DNA of 64,000 nt. It comes from Gammaproteobacteria bacterium (GTDB taxonomy: Bacteria > Pseudomonadota > Gammaproteobacteria > Pseudomonadales > Azotimanducaceae). The stretch's first letter is position 1; every line of letters starts with the position of its first letter. The translations under genes and the position numbers were made by a program. The notes under the pieces were generated by a model, which did no database searches, was not told the origin of the DNA, and saw only the letters and a program-made list of their open reading frames with translations. This document shows, piece by piece, positions 45,683 through 56,329 of this stretch. Where the stretch lies: assembly GCA_018666555.1 (NCBI GenBank), contig JABIZD010000104.1:1-64000 (forward strand), read 5' to 3'.

Positions 45683-46852
45683 ATGAACCTTCATGAATAT
45701 CAGGCAAAACAGTTATTTGCCCAGTATGGTCTGCCAATATCGGAAGGCAAAGCGGTAGATTCTGGTGCTGAGGCGATTGCCGCAGCCAAGGCGATGGGTG
45801 GTGAAAAATGGGCTGTAAAAGCGCAGGTCCATGCCGGTGGCAGAGGTAAGGCGGGCGGTGTCAAGTTGTTTTCGTCTCTTAAGGAAGTGGGCGAATTTGC
45901 AGATAGTTTGATTGGGTCCCGGTTGGTGACTGCTCAGACCGATGAAATAGGCCAACCTATTAATAAGATTTTTGTAGAGGCCTGTACAGGCATATCTCGT
46001 GAACTTTATCTGGGCGCCGTAGTTGATCGATCATCCAGGAGAGTTATATTTATGGCCTCCACAGAGGGTGGAGTCGAGATAGAAGAGGTCGCTCGAGATA
46101 CACCTGAAAAAATCATCAGGGCTGTTATCGAACCCTCGCAAGGACCGCAGGCTTATCAAGGCCGGCAGCTTGCTTTCAAGCTGGGTCTGGAAGGTAAGCA
46201 GATTAATCAGTTTGCTAAGATTTTTATGGCTTTGGCAAAAATGTTTGAAGAAAGAGACCTATCGCTTCTGGAGATCAACCCACTGGTGGTGACTGATGTC
46301 GGAAACGTACATTGTCTCGATGCAAAAGTCTCTATAGACAGCAATGCCTTATACAGACAGCAGGATCTGGTAGCCATGCGCGACCCGAGCCAGGAGGACG
46401 AAAGAGAGCGGCAAGCAGGAGAGTTTGGCCTTAACTATGTTGCTCTCGAGGGCAATATTGGGTGCATGGTTAACGGCGCAGGTCTGGCTATGGGAACCAT
46501 GGACCTGGTTAAATTAGGCGGAGGCGAGCCGGCTAATTTCCTTGATGTGGGTGGCGGGGCCACAAAGGAAGCAGTCGCCGAAGCGTTTAAAATTATCCTC
46601 TCAGACAGCGCTGTAAAAGCTATCCTGATCAATATTTTTGGCGGCATCGTGCAGTGCGACATCATAGCTGAGGGCATTATCGGGGCGGTAAAGGATGTCG
46701 GTGTCAAGGTTCCGGTAGTGGTTCGGTTTGAAGGCAATAATGCGACCTTAGGGGTGGCGACCTTAGCCAGTAGTGACGTTGACATTATTGCAGCTACCAG
46801 TTTAACGGACGCGGTCGAGCAAGTGGTCAGGGCCGCAGGAGTCACATCGTGA
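45683..46852 (+). CDS. sucC: Succinyl-CoA ligase beta subunit
   Basis: A 389-residue ATP-grasp protein with [13 protein letters not shown] at the N-terminus, [24 protein letters not shown], and [15 protein letters not shown] plus [10 protein letters not shown] near the C-terminus. It supplies the nucleotide site of succinyl-CoA synthetase, which forms ATP or GTP from succinyl-CoA. sucD overlaps its end by four bases. Confidence 0.96.
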   Translation: MNLHEYQAKQLFAQYGLPISEGKAVDSGAEAIAAAKAMGGEKWAVKAQVHAGGRGKAGGVKLFSSLKEVGEFADSLIGSRLVTAQTDEIGQPINKIFVEACTGISRELYLGAVVDRSSRRVIFMASTEGGVEIEEVARDTPEKIIRAVIEPSQGPQAYQGRQLAFKLGLEGKQINQFAKIFMALAKMFEERDLSLLEINPLVVTDVGNVHCLDAKVSIDSNALYRQQDLVAMRDPSQEDERERQAGEFGLNYVALEGNIGCMVNGAGLAMGTMDLVKLGGGEPANFLDVGGGATKEAVAEAFKIILSDSAVKAILINIFGGIVQCDIIAEGIIGAVKDVGVKVPVVVRFEGNNATLGVATLASSDVDIIAATSLTDAVEQVVRAAGVTS

Positions 46853-47721
46853 GTATACTGATTGGGAAAGATACTCGGGTTATTTGTCAGGGTTTTACGG
46901 GCTCGCAGGGAACATTACATTCTCAGCAGGCGATTGCCTATGGCACCAACATGGTGGGTGGGATAACCCCAGGTAAAGGAGGGCAAATGCATTTGGGTTT
47001 GCCGGTGTTTAATACCGTAGCAGATGCGGTGGAGCAAACCGGAGCAGATGCTAGTGTGATTTATGTGCCAGCGCCTTTTGCCAAGGATGGTATATTGGAA
47101 GCAGCTGAGGCTGGCATAAAACTAATTGTCTGTATAACGGAAGGGGTGCCGACCCTCGATATGCTAGCAGTTAAAGTCAGAACAGATGAGTTGGGTGTTC
47201 GTCTGGTAGGACCTAATTGCCCAGGTGTCATTACTCCCGGGGAGTGCAAAATAGGCATAATGCCCGGTGATATTCACTTGCCTGGGCGAGTGGGTATCGT
47301 GTCGCGTTCCGGTACCCTTACCTATGAGGCTGTAAAACAGACGACTGAGCTTGGATTTGGGCAAAGTAGTTGTGTCGGTATCGGCGGAGATCCTATTCCT
47401 GGTAGTAATTTTATCGATATTTTAAAGCTGTTCCAGGAAGACCCTGGGACCGACGCGATTGTCATGGTTGGGGAAATCGGCGGCACTGCTGAGGAAGAAG
47501 CAGCTGCTTTTATTGAAGCTCATGTGACTAAGCCGGTGGTGAGTTATATTGCTGGTGTTACCGCACCAGCAGGCAAACGGATGGGGCATGCAGGTGCGAT
47601 AATCGCGGGTGGCAAGGGGACAGCGGAGGATAAATTTGCTGCTTTGTCCCAAGCGGGCGTACGTACCGTTAAAAGCCTGGATTCAATAGGCTCGGCATTA
47701 GCTGACATGACTGGTTGGTAG
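46849..47721 (+). CDS. sucD: Succinyl-CoA ligase alpha subunit
   Basis: The 290-residue alpha subunit has the CoA-binding Rossmann domain ([17 protein letters not shown]), [20 protein letters not shown], and the phosphohistidine segment [17 protein letters not shown]. It completes succinyl-CoA synthetase with SucC. A probable terminator 40 bases after its stop ends the sdh-suc unit. Confidence 0.96.
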   Translation: MSILIGKDTRVICQGFTGSQGTLHSQQAIAYGTNMVGGITPGKGGQMHLGLPVFNTVADAVEQTGADASVIYVPAPFAKDGILEAAEAGIKLIVCITEGVPTLDMLAVKVRTDELGVRLVGPNCPGVITPGECKIGIMPGDIHLPGRVGIVSRSGTLTYEAVKQTTELGFGQSSCVGIGGDPIPGSNFIDILKLFQEDPGTDAIVMVGEIGGTAEEEAAAFIEAHVTKPVVSYIAGVTAPAGKRMGHAGAIIAGGKGTAEDKFAALSQAGVRTVKSLDSIGSALADMTGW

Positions 47722-47758
47722 TAATCTCGGCGCTATAACCTGAACTTGATGCGGTTGA

Positions 47759-47786
47759 TTTAACCCCATGCCGGGGTTGAATTTTT
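47759..47786 (+). terminator. Rho-independent terminator after sucD
   Basis: AACCCC (47762-47767) and GGGGTT (47773-47778) form a six-pair stem around an ATGCC loop, with one wobble and one further pair possible outside. ATTTTT follows at 47781-47786. It marks the end of the sdhCDAB-sucABlpdA-sucCD transcript. Confidence 0.65.
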
Positions 47787-47838
47787 GCTGCGTCGCCCCA
47801 AGCTAACTGACATCGATTGGATGGAGCGAGTAAATAAA

Positions 47839-49773
47839 ATGGCCAGGACTGCAAAAAAGAAAAAAATGGGGTTTCAGACAGAAGCTAAACAGTTGCTGCA
47901 TCTGATGATTCATTCGTTATATTCAAATAAAGAAATCTTCCTGAGGGAACTGATTTCAAATGCATCAGATGCCATTGATAAGTTTCGATTCGCCAGCCTC
48001 ACAGAAACTGACCTGGTGCTCACGGATGGTGATTTAAAGATCCGGATCGAGGTAGATGCAGACGCGAAAACCCTAAGTCTGATTGATAATGGTATCGGCA
48101 TGTCGAGAGATGAAGCCATTGCCAATCTGGGAACGATTGCCAAATCTGGTACGGCGCAGTTTTTGTCTGAATTAACTGGCGATCAGCAGAAAGATTCTCA
48201 GTTAATCGGCCAGTTTGGGGTGGGTTTTTATTCGTCTTTTATAGTGGCAGATAAAGTTGTCGTGGAATCTCGTTCCGCCAGGGTAGAGGCTGAAGAAGCA
48301 GTCCGCTGGACTTCCACAGGAGAGGCCGATTTCGAGGTGGAGACCATCACCCGGGAGGCAAGGGGAACCCAGGTAACGCTGCATTTACAAACAGATAATG
48401 AAGAGTATCTGGATAACTTCCGGTTAAAGAACATTATAAAGAAATATGCGGATCATGTTTCCGTGCCGGTAACCATGGCAATACCCGTTGTGCCTGAATC
48501 AGAGAGTACGGAAGATAGCGATTCGGATGATGCCAGCGCTGCTACTGGAGTGACTGAGGAAGTCGTTAATAGTGCAACGGCACTTTGGACTCGTTCGCGC
48601 AGTAAAGTTAAAAAAGATGAGTATGAGGAATTTTACAAGCACCTCTCGCATGACTTTGAGAATCCTCTGACCTGGAGCCATAATAAAGTAGAAGGGAAGC
48701 TGGATTACACCAGTCTTATTTTTATACCGAGCAAAGCGCCTTTCGATTTATGGAATCGTGAATCGATCAAGGGGCTCAAACTCTATGTTCAACGTGTGTT
48801 TATCATGGATGACGCTGAACAGTTTTTACCCCTCTACCTGCGCTTCGTTAAGGGTATTGTTGATTCCAATGATCTGTCCTTGAATGTTTCAAGAGAAATA
48901 TTGCAGAACGACCCAGCTATTGAGTCAATGCGAAATGCGTTAACCAAGCGCAGTTTGGATATGCTGGATAAACTGGCCAAGAAAGAAGAAGAGCAGTATC
49001 AGCAGTTTTGGGATGAATTTGGTCAGGTTTTAAAGGAAGGACCGGCCGAAGATTTTAGTAACAAGGAAAAAATAGCCAAGTTGCTGCGCTTCTCTACCAC
49101 CCATACTGGTTCAGAGATTCAAAATCAGTCACTTGATGCCTACCTTTCGCGGATGCAACCTGAGCAGTCCAAAATTTATTATGTTGCTGCGGAGAATTTC
49201 CAGACAGCTTCAAGCAGTCCGCATCTTGAAGTATTTAGAAAGAAAGGGATTGAAGTCTTGTTGTTGACGGACCGGATAGATGAATGGCTGGTTAATCATC
49301 TCATGGAATTCGATGGAAAATCGCTCCAGGACGTGGCAAAAGGGTCTCTCGACCTTGGCGGGTTAGAGGATTCTGAAGAAAAGAAAGCGACCGAAGAAAT
49401 TGCCAAAGAATTCTCTGATCTGGTAACTCGATTGAATGATGAGCTAGGCGATGAAGTAGAACAGGTCAGAGTGACCCATCGGTTAACGGACTCACCCGCC
49501 TGTCTGGTGGTAACTGAAGATGACATGGGTATGCAGATGCGGCGAATTCTTGCCTCTGCTGGTCAGGAAGTCCCGGCGTCAAAACGTATATTCGAAATTA
49601 ACCCAGAACATCCGTTGATTGTACGCCTCGATCAGGAGGTCGATGTTGATAGATTTAAAAGTCTAACGCGGGTTTTATATGATCAAGCGTTGCTCGCAGA
49701 AGGGGGTCAGCTCCAGGACCCAGCTAATTACGTGCAGAAACTGAATAAACTACTGCTGGAGTTAACTGCATGA
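47839..49773 (+). CDS. htpG: Chaperone protein HtpG (Hsp90)
   Basis: A 644-residue Hsp90. The N-terminal ATPase domain starts with [20 protein letters not shown] and has [20 protein letters not shown] and GQFGVGFYS. The middle domain has [11 protein letters not shown] and LNVSREILQ, and a C-terminal dimerisation domain follows. It folds client proteins in the cytoplasm. An acidic insert near residues 227-255 is longer than in E. coli. Several in-frame starts exist; the ATG at 47839 with GGAG twelve bases upstream gives a normal N-terminus. Confidence 0.95.
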   Translation: MARTAKKKKMGFQTEAKQLLHLMIHSLYSNKEIFLRELISNASDAIDKFRFASLTETDLVLTDGDLKIRIEVDADAKTLSLIDNGIGMSRDEAIANLGTIAKSGTAQFLSELTGDQQKDSQLIGQFGVGFYSSFIVADKVVVESRSARVEAEEAVRWTSTGEADFEVETITREARGTQVTLHLQTDNEEYLDNFRLKNIIKKYADHVSVPVTMAIPVVPESESTEDSDSDDASAATGVTEEVVNSATALWTRSRSKVKKDEYEEFYKHLSHDFENPLTWSHNKVEGKLDYTSLIFIPSKAPFDLWNRESIKGLKLYVQRVFIMDDAEQFLPLYLRFVKGIVDSNDLSLNVSREILQNDPAIESMRNALTKRSLDMLDKLAKKEEEQYQQFWDEFGQVLKEGPAEDFSNKEKIAKLLRFSTTHTGSEIQNQSLDAYLSRMQPEQSKIYYVAAENFQTASSSPHLEVFRKKGIEVLLLTDRIDEWLVNHLMEFDGKSLQDVAKGSLDLGGLEDSEEKKATEEIAKEFSDLVTRLNDELGDEVEQVRVTHRLTDSPACLVVTEDDMGMQMRRILASAGQEVPASKRIFEINPEHPLIVRLDQEVDVDRFKSLTRVLYDQALLAEGGQLQDPANYVQKLNKLLLELTA

Positions 49774-49828
49774 CTTCAATGTGCCGGCCAATTGGGCGCA
49801 GTAGAAGTGGTTCAGGTAGGGCCTGACT

Positions 49829-50263
49829 TTGTTAGTTACTCTGATGCGTCACGGGGCTGCAGCAGCGACCGCCCCCTCAGATGCGTTAAGACCGTTAACT
49901 GAATCAGGTCGGCTAGAAGTTCGGGAGGTTGCCGGGCAATTAGCCGGCTTTGATCTGCCTGATTCAATAATTTCGAGTCCGTATTTGCGTGCCACGCAGA
50001 CGGCCGAAATCATAGCGGATTCCAATCAGTTGTTGATAGAGGCTCCCTGGCCGGAAATTACCCCAGCGGGGAATGTGGAAAATGTTTTGGAGTTGATTTC
50101 CGAACGGAACAGCCCTATCTTTCTGGTATTACATATGCCCCTGATTGCATTGTTGATTGATGCGCTGACGGGAAAAAGGTTAAACGTACCAACAGCTGCG
50201 GTTTTTTCCATGGCGCTGCCAACAGGGAAGATGACAGGTGCAGAAATACGATGGAATATCTGA
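49829..50263 (+). CDS. sixA: SixA-like phosphohistidine phosphatase
   Basis: This 144-residue histidine-phosphatase-fold protein has LMRHGAA with the phosphorylated His8, the motif SSPYLRATQTAEI with a phosphate-binding Arg, and a second His in VLHMPLIALL. In E. coli SixA acts on histidine phosphotransfer domains. Here MPL replaces the more common NPG after that His. The start is a TTG at 49829; no ATG fits. The DUF4892 gene overlaps its end by 13 bases. Confidence 0.85.
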   Translation: MLVTLMRHGAAAATAPSDALRPLTESGRLEVREVAGQLAGFDLPDSIISSPYLRATQTAEIIADSNQLLIEAPWPEITPAGNVENVLELISERNSPIFLVLHMPLIALLIDALTGKRLNVPTAAVFSMALPTGKMTGAEIRWNI

Positions 50264-51141
50264 CTTCTAGGATAGATCGAACCTGGCTGCCTCGGGTTCT
50301 GCTGAGCTGGCTATTGTTAAGCCTGGCAATCCTCACCGCTGCTGCGGCGGATCTGCCAGTTTATCCTGGCGCCGAATTGGTCGAATCCCAATCGGGTGGA
50401 GCCCTTGAGCGCAATCAGGTCATATTAAGTTCATTAAAGAAAATCCGTAATGTGCTTGAACCAGATCGAATTATTAGCGTGCGAGGAAGTCGTAGTACAC
50501 AGACTTATTATGTGCCCGATGTACGCAACGTAGAGGTAGTGATTGATCATTACAAGGACAGTGCAAGGCAGGGATATGAAACCCTGTTTAGCTGTCAGGG
50601 ACGGAGTTGCGGTAGTAGTAATTATTGGGCTAACACTGTATTCAAGAACAGTATTCTCTATGGGCCTGAGCAGTTTCAGTATTATTGGGTGGGCCTGGAT
50701 AGCGCAACCAAATATTATCACCTGGTGTATCTTGGTAGGCGCGGTACTCAGAAGATCTATCTTCAACATGAGGTTATTGTGGTTGAAACTCAAGACATCG
50801 TTGGCGCTATCGACGGCAGACGGTTTGGAAGTACGGGTGTTATGCGCCTACCGCTGGCTGAGTTTGCAACTGACCTTGATGGACTTACTACGGTGCTGCT
50901 CGGGCAACTACCGGAAAGCTCCAATGCGAGGCTGGCAATTGTAGTCCATGATTACCAGCAGGAATCAGAAACGCTGCAGCAGGCTATTGATCGCACAACG
51001 AACCAGGCAGAAGTCCTAAAAAGCCAGCTAATCAATCAAGGACTTGCTGGCCAGCGCCTGGAGGCCTATGGGGTTGGCCCGTTAAGCCCCTACGCAGAGC
51101 TGCGGTATCCTCGCGTAGATCTGGTGCTGCTACCTCGATAA
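50251..51141 (+). CDS. DUF4892 domain secreted protein
   Basis: The 296-residue protein has an N-terminal signal sequence (hydrophobic about 14-32, Ala-rich cleavage site near AAAAD). The DUF4892 core follows: ISVRGSRSTQTYYVP, LFSCQGRSCGSSNYWAN with two cysteines, and YHLVYLGRRGTQKIY. The C-terminal 110 residues contain GQLPESSNARLAIVVHD and LEAYGVGPLSPYA, like an OmpA-type peptidoglycan-binding segment. It is probably periplasmic or surface-bound. Function unknown. It overlaps sixA and converges on folE. Confidence 0.87.
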   Translation: MEYLTSRIDRTWLPRVLLSWLLLSLAILTAAAADLPVYPGAELVESQSGGALERNQVILSSLKKIRNVLEPDRIISVRGSRSTQTYYVPDVRNVEVVIDHYKDSARQGYETLFSCQGRSCGSSNYWANTVFKNSILYGPEQFQYYWVGLDSATKYYHLVYLGRRGTQKIYLQHEVIVVETQDIVGAIDGRRFGSTGVMRLPLAEFATDLDGLTTVLLGQLPESSNARLAIVVHDYQQESETLQQAIDRTTNQAEVLKSQLINQGLAGQRLEAYGVGPLSPYAELRYPRVDLVLLPR

Positions 51142-51153
51142 AACGGCTTGCTA

Positions 51154-51702
51154 TTAGTTGTGCAGTTGCAGCAGTGACAGGAACTCCATACGAGTGGCTT
51201 GGTTTTGCTGAAATTGGCCCAGCATCATCGAAGTTTTCATAATTGAATTCTGCTTCTCTACCCCTCTCATCTTCATGCACATGTGCTCTGCCTCAATGAT
51301 GACACCTACACCGGCTGCCATAGTCACTTTTTTGATTGCCTCAGCAATTTGTTTAGTCAAGTGCTCTTGAATCTGTAATCGTCTTGCATACATATCAACG
51401 ATCCGTGCTACCTTGGATAATCCTAAGACTTTGCCAGTAGGCAGGTAGGCAACGTGACATTTACCGATAAAGGGTAATAAGTGATGCTCGCACATGGAAT
51501 ACAACTCAATATCCTGGACGATAATAATCTCGCTGGTATCAGATACAAACAGAGCATCATTGACAATCTCTTCAAGGGTTTCCTGGTAGCCTTTGGTTAG
51601 AAACTGCATGGCATTGGCGGCCCGGGCTGGAGTATCACGCAGGCCTTCTCGCTGCGGATCTTCTCCTATACTTTCTAATATCTTTGCAAATGCCAGTTCC
51701 AT
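51154..51702 (-). CDS. folE: GTP cyclohydrolase I
   Basis: This 182-residue type I enzyme has [20 protein letters not shown] with zinc ligands Cys71 and His74, and [12 protein letters not shown] with Cys142. It converts GTP to dihydroneopterin triphosphate, the first step of folate synthesis. An in-frame TTG six codons upstream exists, but AAGGTGG before the ATG at 51702 favours the shorter start. It is divergent from aroC. Confidence 0.94.
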   Translation of the reverse strand: MELAFAKILESIGEDPQREGLRDTPARAANAMQFLTKGYQETLEEIVNDALFVSDTSEIIIVQDIELYSMCEHHLLPFIGKCHVAYLPTGKVLGLSKVARIVDMYARRLQIQEHLTKQIAEAIKKVTMAAGVGVIIEAEHMCMKMRGVEKQNSIMKTSMMLGQFQQNQATRMEFLSLLQLHN

Positions 51703-51781
51703 AGTGTCCACCTTCTCCAAAAAAAGCTAACACTAAGCGAAATGATATTCAGGGTAAAGATAAACTGCGTCAATCTTAGGT

Positions 51782-51787
51782 TATAAT
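51782..51787 (+). promoter_or_regulatory. Candidate -10 element for aroC
   Basis: A perfect TATAAT lies 25 bases before the aroC ATG, a spacing that would leave a short leader. No good -35 is visible at 16-18 bases upstream. The region is the folE-aroC divergent gap, where a promoter is expected. Confidence 0.35.
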
Positions 51788-51811
51788 TAGGGATTTTAAG
51801 AGGCAGGTCCG

Positions 51812-52876
51812 ATGCCGGGAAGCAGTATTGGTGAAATGTTCAAAGTAACCACCTTTGGTGAGAGCCATGGTGTGGCGCTTGGTTGCGTTGTCGATGGTTG
51901 CCCCGCTGGTTTACCGTTGTGTGAGGAAGACATCCAGGAGGACTTGAATCGTCGCCGGCCAGGCGGGTCAAAATATACCAGTCAACGAAAAGAGCTAGAT
52001 CAGGTGCAGATCTTATCGGGTGTTTTTGAAGGCGTAACAACGGGCACAAGTATTGGTCTGCTAATTGAAAACATGGATCAAAAGTCGAAAGACTATAATG
52101 ACATCAAGGATGTATTTCGCCCCGCTCATGCAGATTTTACCTACCAGAAAAAGTATGGTATTCGCGATTATCGGGGTGGTGGACGAGCCTCAGCGCGTGA
52201 AACAGCCATGCGTGTCGCGGCCGGTGCTATTGCCAAAAAATACCTGGCGGATTTGTGTGGTATTCAGGTGCGCGGATACCTTGCTGAAATGGGCGATATT
52301 AGTATTTCAGAGTTAGACTGGGATGAGGTAGGCAGAAATTCCTTTTTCTGCCCGGATGCGGCTAGAGTGCCCGAAATGGAAGCGTTGATTGATCAGTTGC
52401 GACGCCAGGGCGATTCTATTGGGGCGAGAATTAATGTGGTTGCCGAGGGTATGATCAGTGGTCTCGGAGAACCCGTTTTTGATAAACTGGACGCCGATAT
52501 AGCGTCTGCGATGATGAGTATAAATGCAGTAAAAGGGGTTGAAATTGGTGATGGCTTCCAGGTTGTTCAGCAACTGGGGTCGGTTCATAGAGATGAAATT
52601 ACCGCACAGGGGTTTGTTTCAAACGGTGCTGGTGGCATCCTGGGTGGTATATCGACTGGCCAAGACATACTCGTCAGTATTGCGCTCAAGCCGACCTCAA
52701 GCATAACCCAGCCTGCCCGTACAATCACCTCGGACGGTCAGGAGACACAGATAAGCACAAAAGGCCGGCATGACCCGTGTGTCGGAGTGCGAGCGACGCC
52801 CATAGCCGAGGCTATGTTGGCAATCGTTCTCATGGATCATTTGCTGCGGCAAAGAGGTCAGAACGGACTACCATAA
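51812..52876 (+). CDS. aroC: Chorismate synthase
   Basis: The 354-residue enzyme starts with [20 protein letters not shown] and carries the family signatures [35 protein letters not shown] and [18 protein letters not shown]. It converts 5-enolpyruvylshikimate-3-phosphate to chorismate using reduced FMN. Length is typical. A gap of 195 bases without a gene separates it from asd. Confidence 0.96.
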   Translation: MPGSSIGEMFKVTTFGESHGVALGCVVDGCPAGLPLCEEDIQEDLNRRRPGGSKYTSQRKELDQVQILSGVFEGVTTGTSIGLLIENMDQKSKDYNDIKDVFRPAHADFTYQKKYGIRDYRGGGRASARETAMRVAAGAIAKKYLADLCGIQVRGYLAEMGDISISELDWDEVGRNSFFCPDAARVPEMEALIDQLRRQGDSIGARINVVAEGMISGLGEPVFDKLDADIASAMMSINAVKGVEIGDGFQVVQQLGSVHRDEITAQGFVSNGAGGILGGISTGQDILVSIALKPTSSITQPARTITSDGQETQISTKGRHDPCVGVRATPIAEAMLAIVLMDHLLRQRGQNGLP

Positions 52877-53071
52877 ATTGGAGTTATCAGTATTTATGGC
52901 ATTGGCCTGGCTATCGTCTGGCAGTTTTTAGAGTCTCAATGGGGCAGGATTATTTTTTCCTTTTAGCTCTCAGGCTAATCAGGCTCGAAGCTTCCGTTTG
53001 CAGGCTTTAGACTAACAGGGTTTTATATCAGGAGTTTGACGTGTTGTTGAGTGAGACAGGAGAGGATTGGC

Positions 53072-54088
53072 ATGAGTCTTAAGAATGTGGCTATAGTAGG
53101 GGCAACTGGAGCAGTCGGAGAGGTGATGCTCGAGCTGCTGCAAGAGCGTAAATTCCCCATTGATAATCTGTATCTTCTTGCCAGTGAAAGGAGTGCAGGA
53201 TCGAGGCTGCCTTTTGGCAGTAAAAATATCAGAGTGGAGAATCTGGCAGATTTTGATTTCAGTCAGGCAGATATAGGATTGTTTTCTGCCGGCGGTTCAG
53301 TCTCCGCTGAATTTGCACCCAAAGCTGCAGCCGCGGGTTGTATTGTGATCGACAATACATCTTATTTCAGAAGAGACCCGGAGATTCCTTTGCTTATCCC
53401 TGAAGTGAATCTACATCGTCTGCAAGACTATACTCGTAGAAATATCATTGCTAATCCTAATTGTTCGACTATCCAGATGCTGGTGGCGCTAAAGCCGATT
53501 TATGATGCTGTTGGAATATCCAGGATTCATGTCAGTACCTACCTGGCAGTATCCGGTTCCGGCAAATCAGGAGTGGAAGAGTTAGCAGGCCAGACAGCCA
53601 GATTATTGAATGCACAGACCATAGAGACAAATGTTTACCCGACGCAGATTGCTTTTAATGCTATTCCAGCGATCGGTGATTTCGAGGCAAATGGGTTTAC
53701 CAATGAAGAAATGAAAATGGTTTGGGAGACGCATAAAATATTCGAGGACGATACCATCCAGGTCAGTCCCACCTGTGTAAGGGTACCGGTATTTTATGGT
53801 CATTCAGAAGCAGTCTATGTCGAAACCAAAAAACCAATATCAGCAGCACAGGCGAAGCAACTATTTTCTGAAGGTGCAGGTATTGAAGTCATTGATGATG
53901 TCAATGAGAATGGCTTTCCGACTGCGGTAGGAGACGCCGCAGCTACGGACCCAGTTTTTGTTGGCCGTATTCGTAAGGATGTGGTTAATGAGCTTGGATT
54001 GCATTGTTGGGTTGTTTCCGACAATGTTCGTAAAGGGGCGGCTTTGAATAGTGTACAAATAGCTGAGTATTTGTTAGAACATTTGTAA
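53072..54088 (+). CDS. asd: Aspartate-semialdehyde dehydrogenase with altered active-site residue
   Basis: A 338-residue enzyme with VAIVGATGAVG, catalytic Cys131 in NPNCSTIQM, Arg237 and His244 in CVRVPVFYGHS. It reduces aspartyl phosphate to aspartate semialdehyde for lysine, threonine, methionine and cell-wall synthesis. The segment STYLAVSGSG has Leu158 (codon CTG) where family members have a conserved active-site Gln. AGGAGAGG before the ATG at 53072 fixes the start; an earlier in-frame ATG lies at 53051. It sits before fimV and truA, a common gammaproteobacterial order. Confidence 0.9.
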   Translation: MSLKNVAIVGATGAVGEVMLELLQERKFPIDNLYLLASERSAGSRLPFGSKNIRVENLADFDFSQADIGLFSAGGSVSAEFAPKAAAAGCIVIDNTSYFRRDPEIPLLIPEVNLHRLQDYTRRNIIANPNCSTIQMLVALKPIYDAVGISRIHVSTYLAVSGSGKSGVEELAGQTARLLNAQTIETNVYPTQIAFNAIPAIGDFEANGFTNEEMKMVWETHKIFEDDTIQVSPTCVRVPVFYGHSEAVYVETKKPISAAQAKQLFSEGAGIEVIDDVNENGFPTAVGDAAATDPVFVGRIRKDVVNELGLHCWVVSDNVRKGAALNSVQIAEYLLEHL

Positions 54089-54147
54089 TAAGATACTGGC
54101 AAATAGAACTTTTTTTAGGCGCGAGAATTAACAGAGGAGTCGGCAAA

Positions 54148-56307
54148 GTGGTGCAACTGGGGCGGTTTACTTTGTTTCTTATTAAAACAATGAGTTCTGT
54201 TCAATGGCTGCTGGCACTGGTCCTGGTGCTTAGTGCTCCGGCTGCTCTCAGTCTGGGATTGGGTCGTTTACAGTTGAAATCAGCGCTTAATCAGGCATTT
54301 TCTGCAGAAATTGAAATCATTAATCGTGATGGCTTGGGTGTTGAGGAAATACTGCCTAATCTGGCAACGCAGGAAGATTTTGAGCAGTTGAATGTAGAGC
54401 GACGTGCTGATTTGTATGACCTCAGGTTTGAAGTGGTTTTTAATTCTGATGGCAAAACCATGATCAGGGTCAATAGTCGAAACCCGATTGTTGAGCCTTT
54501 CCTGAATTTTGTCGTAGAGGTGATATGGCCATCTGGCAGGTTGGTGCGAGAATATACCGTTCTCCTGGATCCGCCCGTTCTCACCTCGCCAGCAGTAACC
54601 CTGTCGCAAGGATTCAGATCGAGCCGGCCGGATAAAAGCACCCAATCGGGAGGGCAGATTTCCGATTACAAGCAAGACATTAAACCCTGGCAGGCGATGA
54701 CGGGCGCTGGTGATACTCTTTGGTTAATCGCATCTCGAATTCGCCCAGATAAATCGGTCAGTATTCAGCAGATTATGCTGGCGCTTCAAAAAGCTAATCC
54801 AGATGCGTTTATTGATAACAATATTAATAGGCTTAAAGCGGGTTACCGCCTTGAATTGCCGGACCTGAACGCCATGGAAGCTTCCAGCCAGTCTGATGCC
54901 ATCAAAGAGGTGGCGCAACAGAACGGCTGGTTCCGAGAATCGCAGGTAAACCCCAATTCGAAAATGACTGCCGGAAATCAAAAAAAAAATCCTGGTTCAC
55001 CAGAGTTAGGGAACTCCAGCGGCTCAGAAGCTGAACTCAGGTTAGTATCCAGCGAAGATACCTTAACCAATACAGTTGACAGCCAGCAGAATGCAGAGGT
55101 TGCGGAGATAGCGCTTGCTGTTGCTGAAGAAGGCCTCGATCTAGCTTTAAGAGAAAACGCTGCCTTGAGCGACAGGTTGGACCAGTTGGAAGACCAGATG
55201 CTTGATTTAGGGAGCCTGGTCAAACTGAAGGACCAGCAGTTAGCGGCTCTGCAGACCCAACTGGATGAGCTCGAGCAGCAGCGTTCAAAACAGACTGAGC
55301 AGCCAGCTTCTCTGGGCTTGTTGGGCAATACCTACGTACAGCTTTTACTGGCCGGGTTAGTCGTACTGATATTGGTCATGGTAATGCTTTATACAAGACG
55401 GCGCCGGCAGGAAAGCAATGCCCTGGATCCGGTGGCGCCGCTACAGGCAGAGCAGGCTACTCCAGACAGCGACGCTATAGACCAAAATACTGAGCCTGCT
55501 TCAGATCCGAGCCCGGAACTAGAAGCCGCGGATCAGCTGGAATCAGCGGAAATAGATAACCAGGATGGGGTAGAAGTCAGCCTAGATCCTGACCTGCAAG
55601 CAGCAGCCCCCGAGCCCGAAAAAGAAATAGAAGAAGAAAGACAAGAAGAAAGACAAGAAGAGGACACGGCTGTGCAGGATGAGGCCTCTGCGGTTGATCT
55701 CGATGTAGACGCGGTTGCCACCCAGAGTTCAGATCAATTTGAGGAACTTGAATCTCCTGGTGAGTTCAGTGGTGACCAGGCTGAAGAGATCGATTCAGGG
55801 GGCGAGCAAGTGACGGTGGCATTTAGAGAAGATCCACCGCTCGGCCTGGATGATGAAGCCATCCAGGATGGTCCTGAAATTGATCTCGACGAATTGAATC
55901 CTGATGATGCTGAATCTGACCTCGGTGAGGAGGAGATAGATCTGGATCTGGATTTGGAGCTGGATCTTGACATTGATCTCGACACAGAGCTGGAGATGGA
56001 TAAATCCGATGACGATATGGCAGAGCTTGACTTGGAAGCAGAACTCGAGCTGCCGGCAGCTGATGATGAGGTTGTCCAGGCAGGGCAGGATGAAACCGCT
56101 GAGGCGGCTGATCTTGACCTGGATGAGGCTTTAGAGGAGCTCGACTTAGACGATAATACGGGTAATAAACTGGATTTAGCCAGAGCCTATCTTGAGATGG
56201 GTGATACCGAAGGTGCTATTAAATTACTCGAGCAGGTTGCCGAGCAAGGACAGCCGTCCGAAATTGATGAAGCCAAGCAGATGCTAGCTGAACTCAAACA
56301 GATATAG
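54148..56307 (+). CDS. fimV: FimV-family inner-membrane hub protein
   Basis: The 719-residue protein has a signal-like N-terminus with hydrophobic residues about 16-36. The FimV N-terminal domain opens with SLGLGRLQLKSALNQAFSAEI. A LysM-like segment follows (TGAGDTLWLIASRIRPD, about 190-240), then a coiled coil (about 318-385), one transmembrane helix (about 395-413), a long acidic region with repeated Asp/Glu-Leu motifs, and the C-terminal TPR-like LDLARAYLEMGDTEGAIKLLEQ. FimV organises polar secretion, type IV pili and cell polarity. A GTG with GGAG upstream is the start. It is shorter than the Pseudomonas aeruginosa protein. Confidence 0.92.
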   Translation: MVQLGRFTLFLIKTMSSVQWLLALVLVLSAPAALSLGLGRLQLKSALNQAFSAEIEIINRDGLGVEEILPNLATQEDFEQLNVERRADLYDLRFEVVFNSDGKTMIRVNSRNPIVEPFLNFVVEVIWPSGRLVREYTVLLDPPVLTSPAVTLSQGFRSSRPDKSTQSGGQISDYKQDIKPWQAMTGAGDTLWLIASRIRPDKSVSIQQIMLALQKANPDAFIDNNINRLKAGYRLELPDLNAMEASSQSDAIKEVAQQNGWFRESQVNPNSKMTAGNQKKNPGSPELGNSSGSEAELRLVSSEDTLTNTVDSQQNAEVAEIALAVAEEGLDLALRENAALSDRLDQLEDQMLDLGSLVKLKDQQLAALQTQLDELEQQRSKQTEQPASLGLLGNTYVQLLLAGLVVLILVMVMLYTRRRRQESNALDPVAPLQAEQATPDSDAIDQNTEPASDPSPELEAADQLESAEIDNQDGVEVSLDPDLQAAAPEPEKEIEEERQEERQEEDTAVQDEASAVDLDVDAVATQSSDQFEELESPGEFSGDQAEEIDSGGEQVTVAFREDPPLGLDDEAIQDGPEIDLDELNPDDAESDLGEEEIDLDLDLELDLDIDLDTELEMDKSDDDMAELDLEAELELPAADDEVVQAGQDETAEAADLDLDEALEELDLDDNTGNKLDLARAYLEMGDTEGAIKLLEQVAEQGQPSEIDEAKQMLAELKQI

Positions 56308-56329
56308 ACTCCAGGGAAGATGATTCGGT

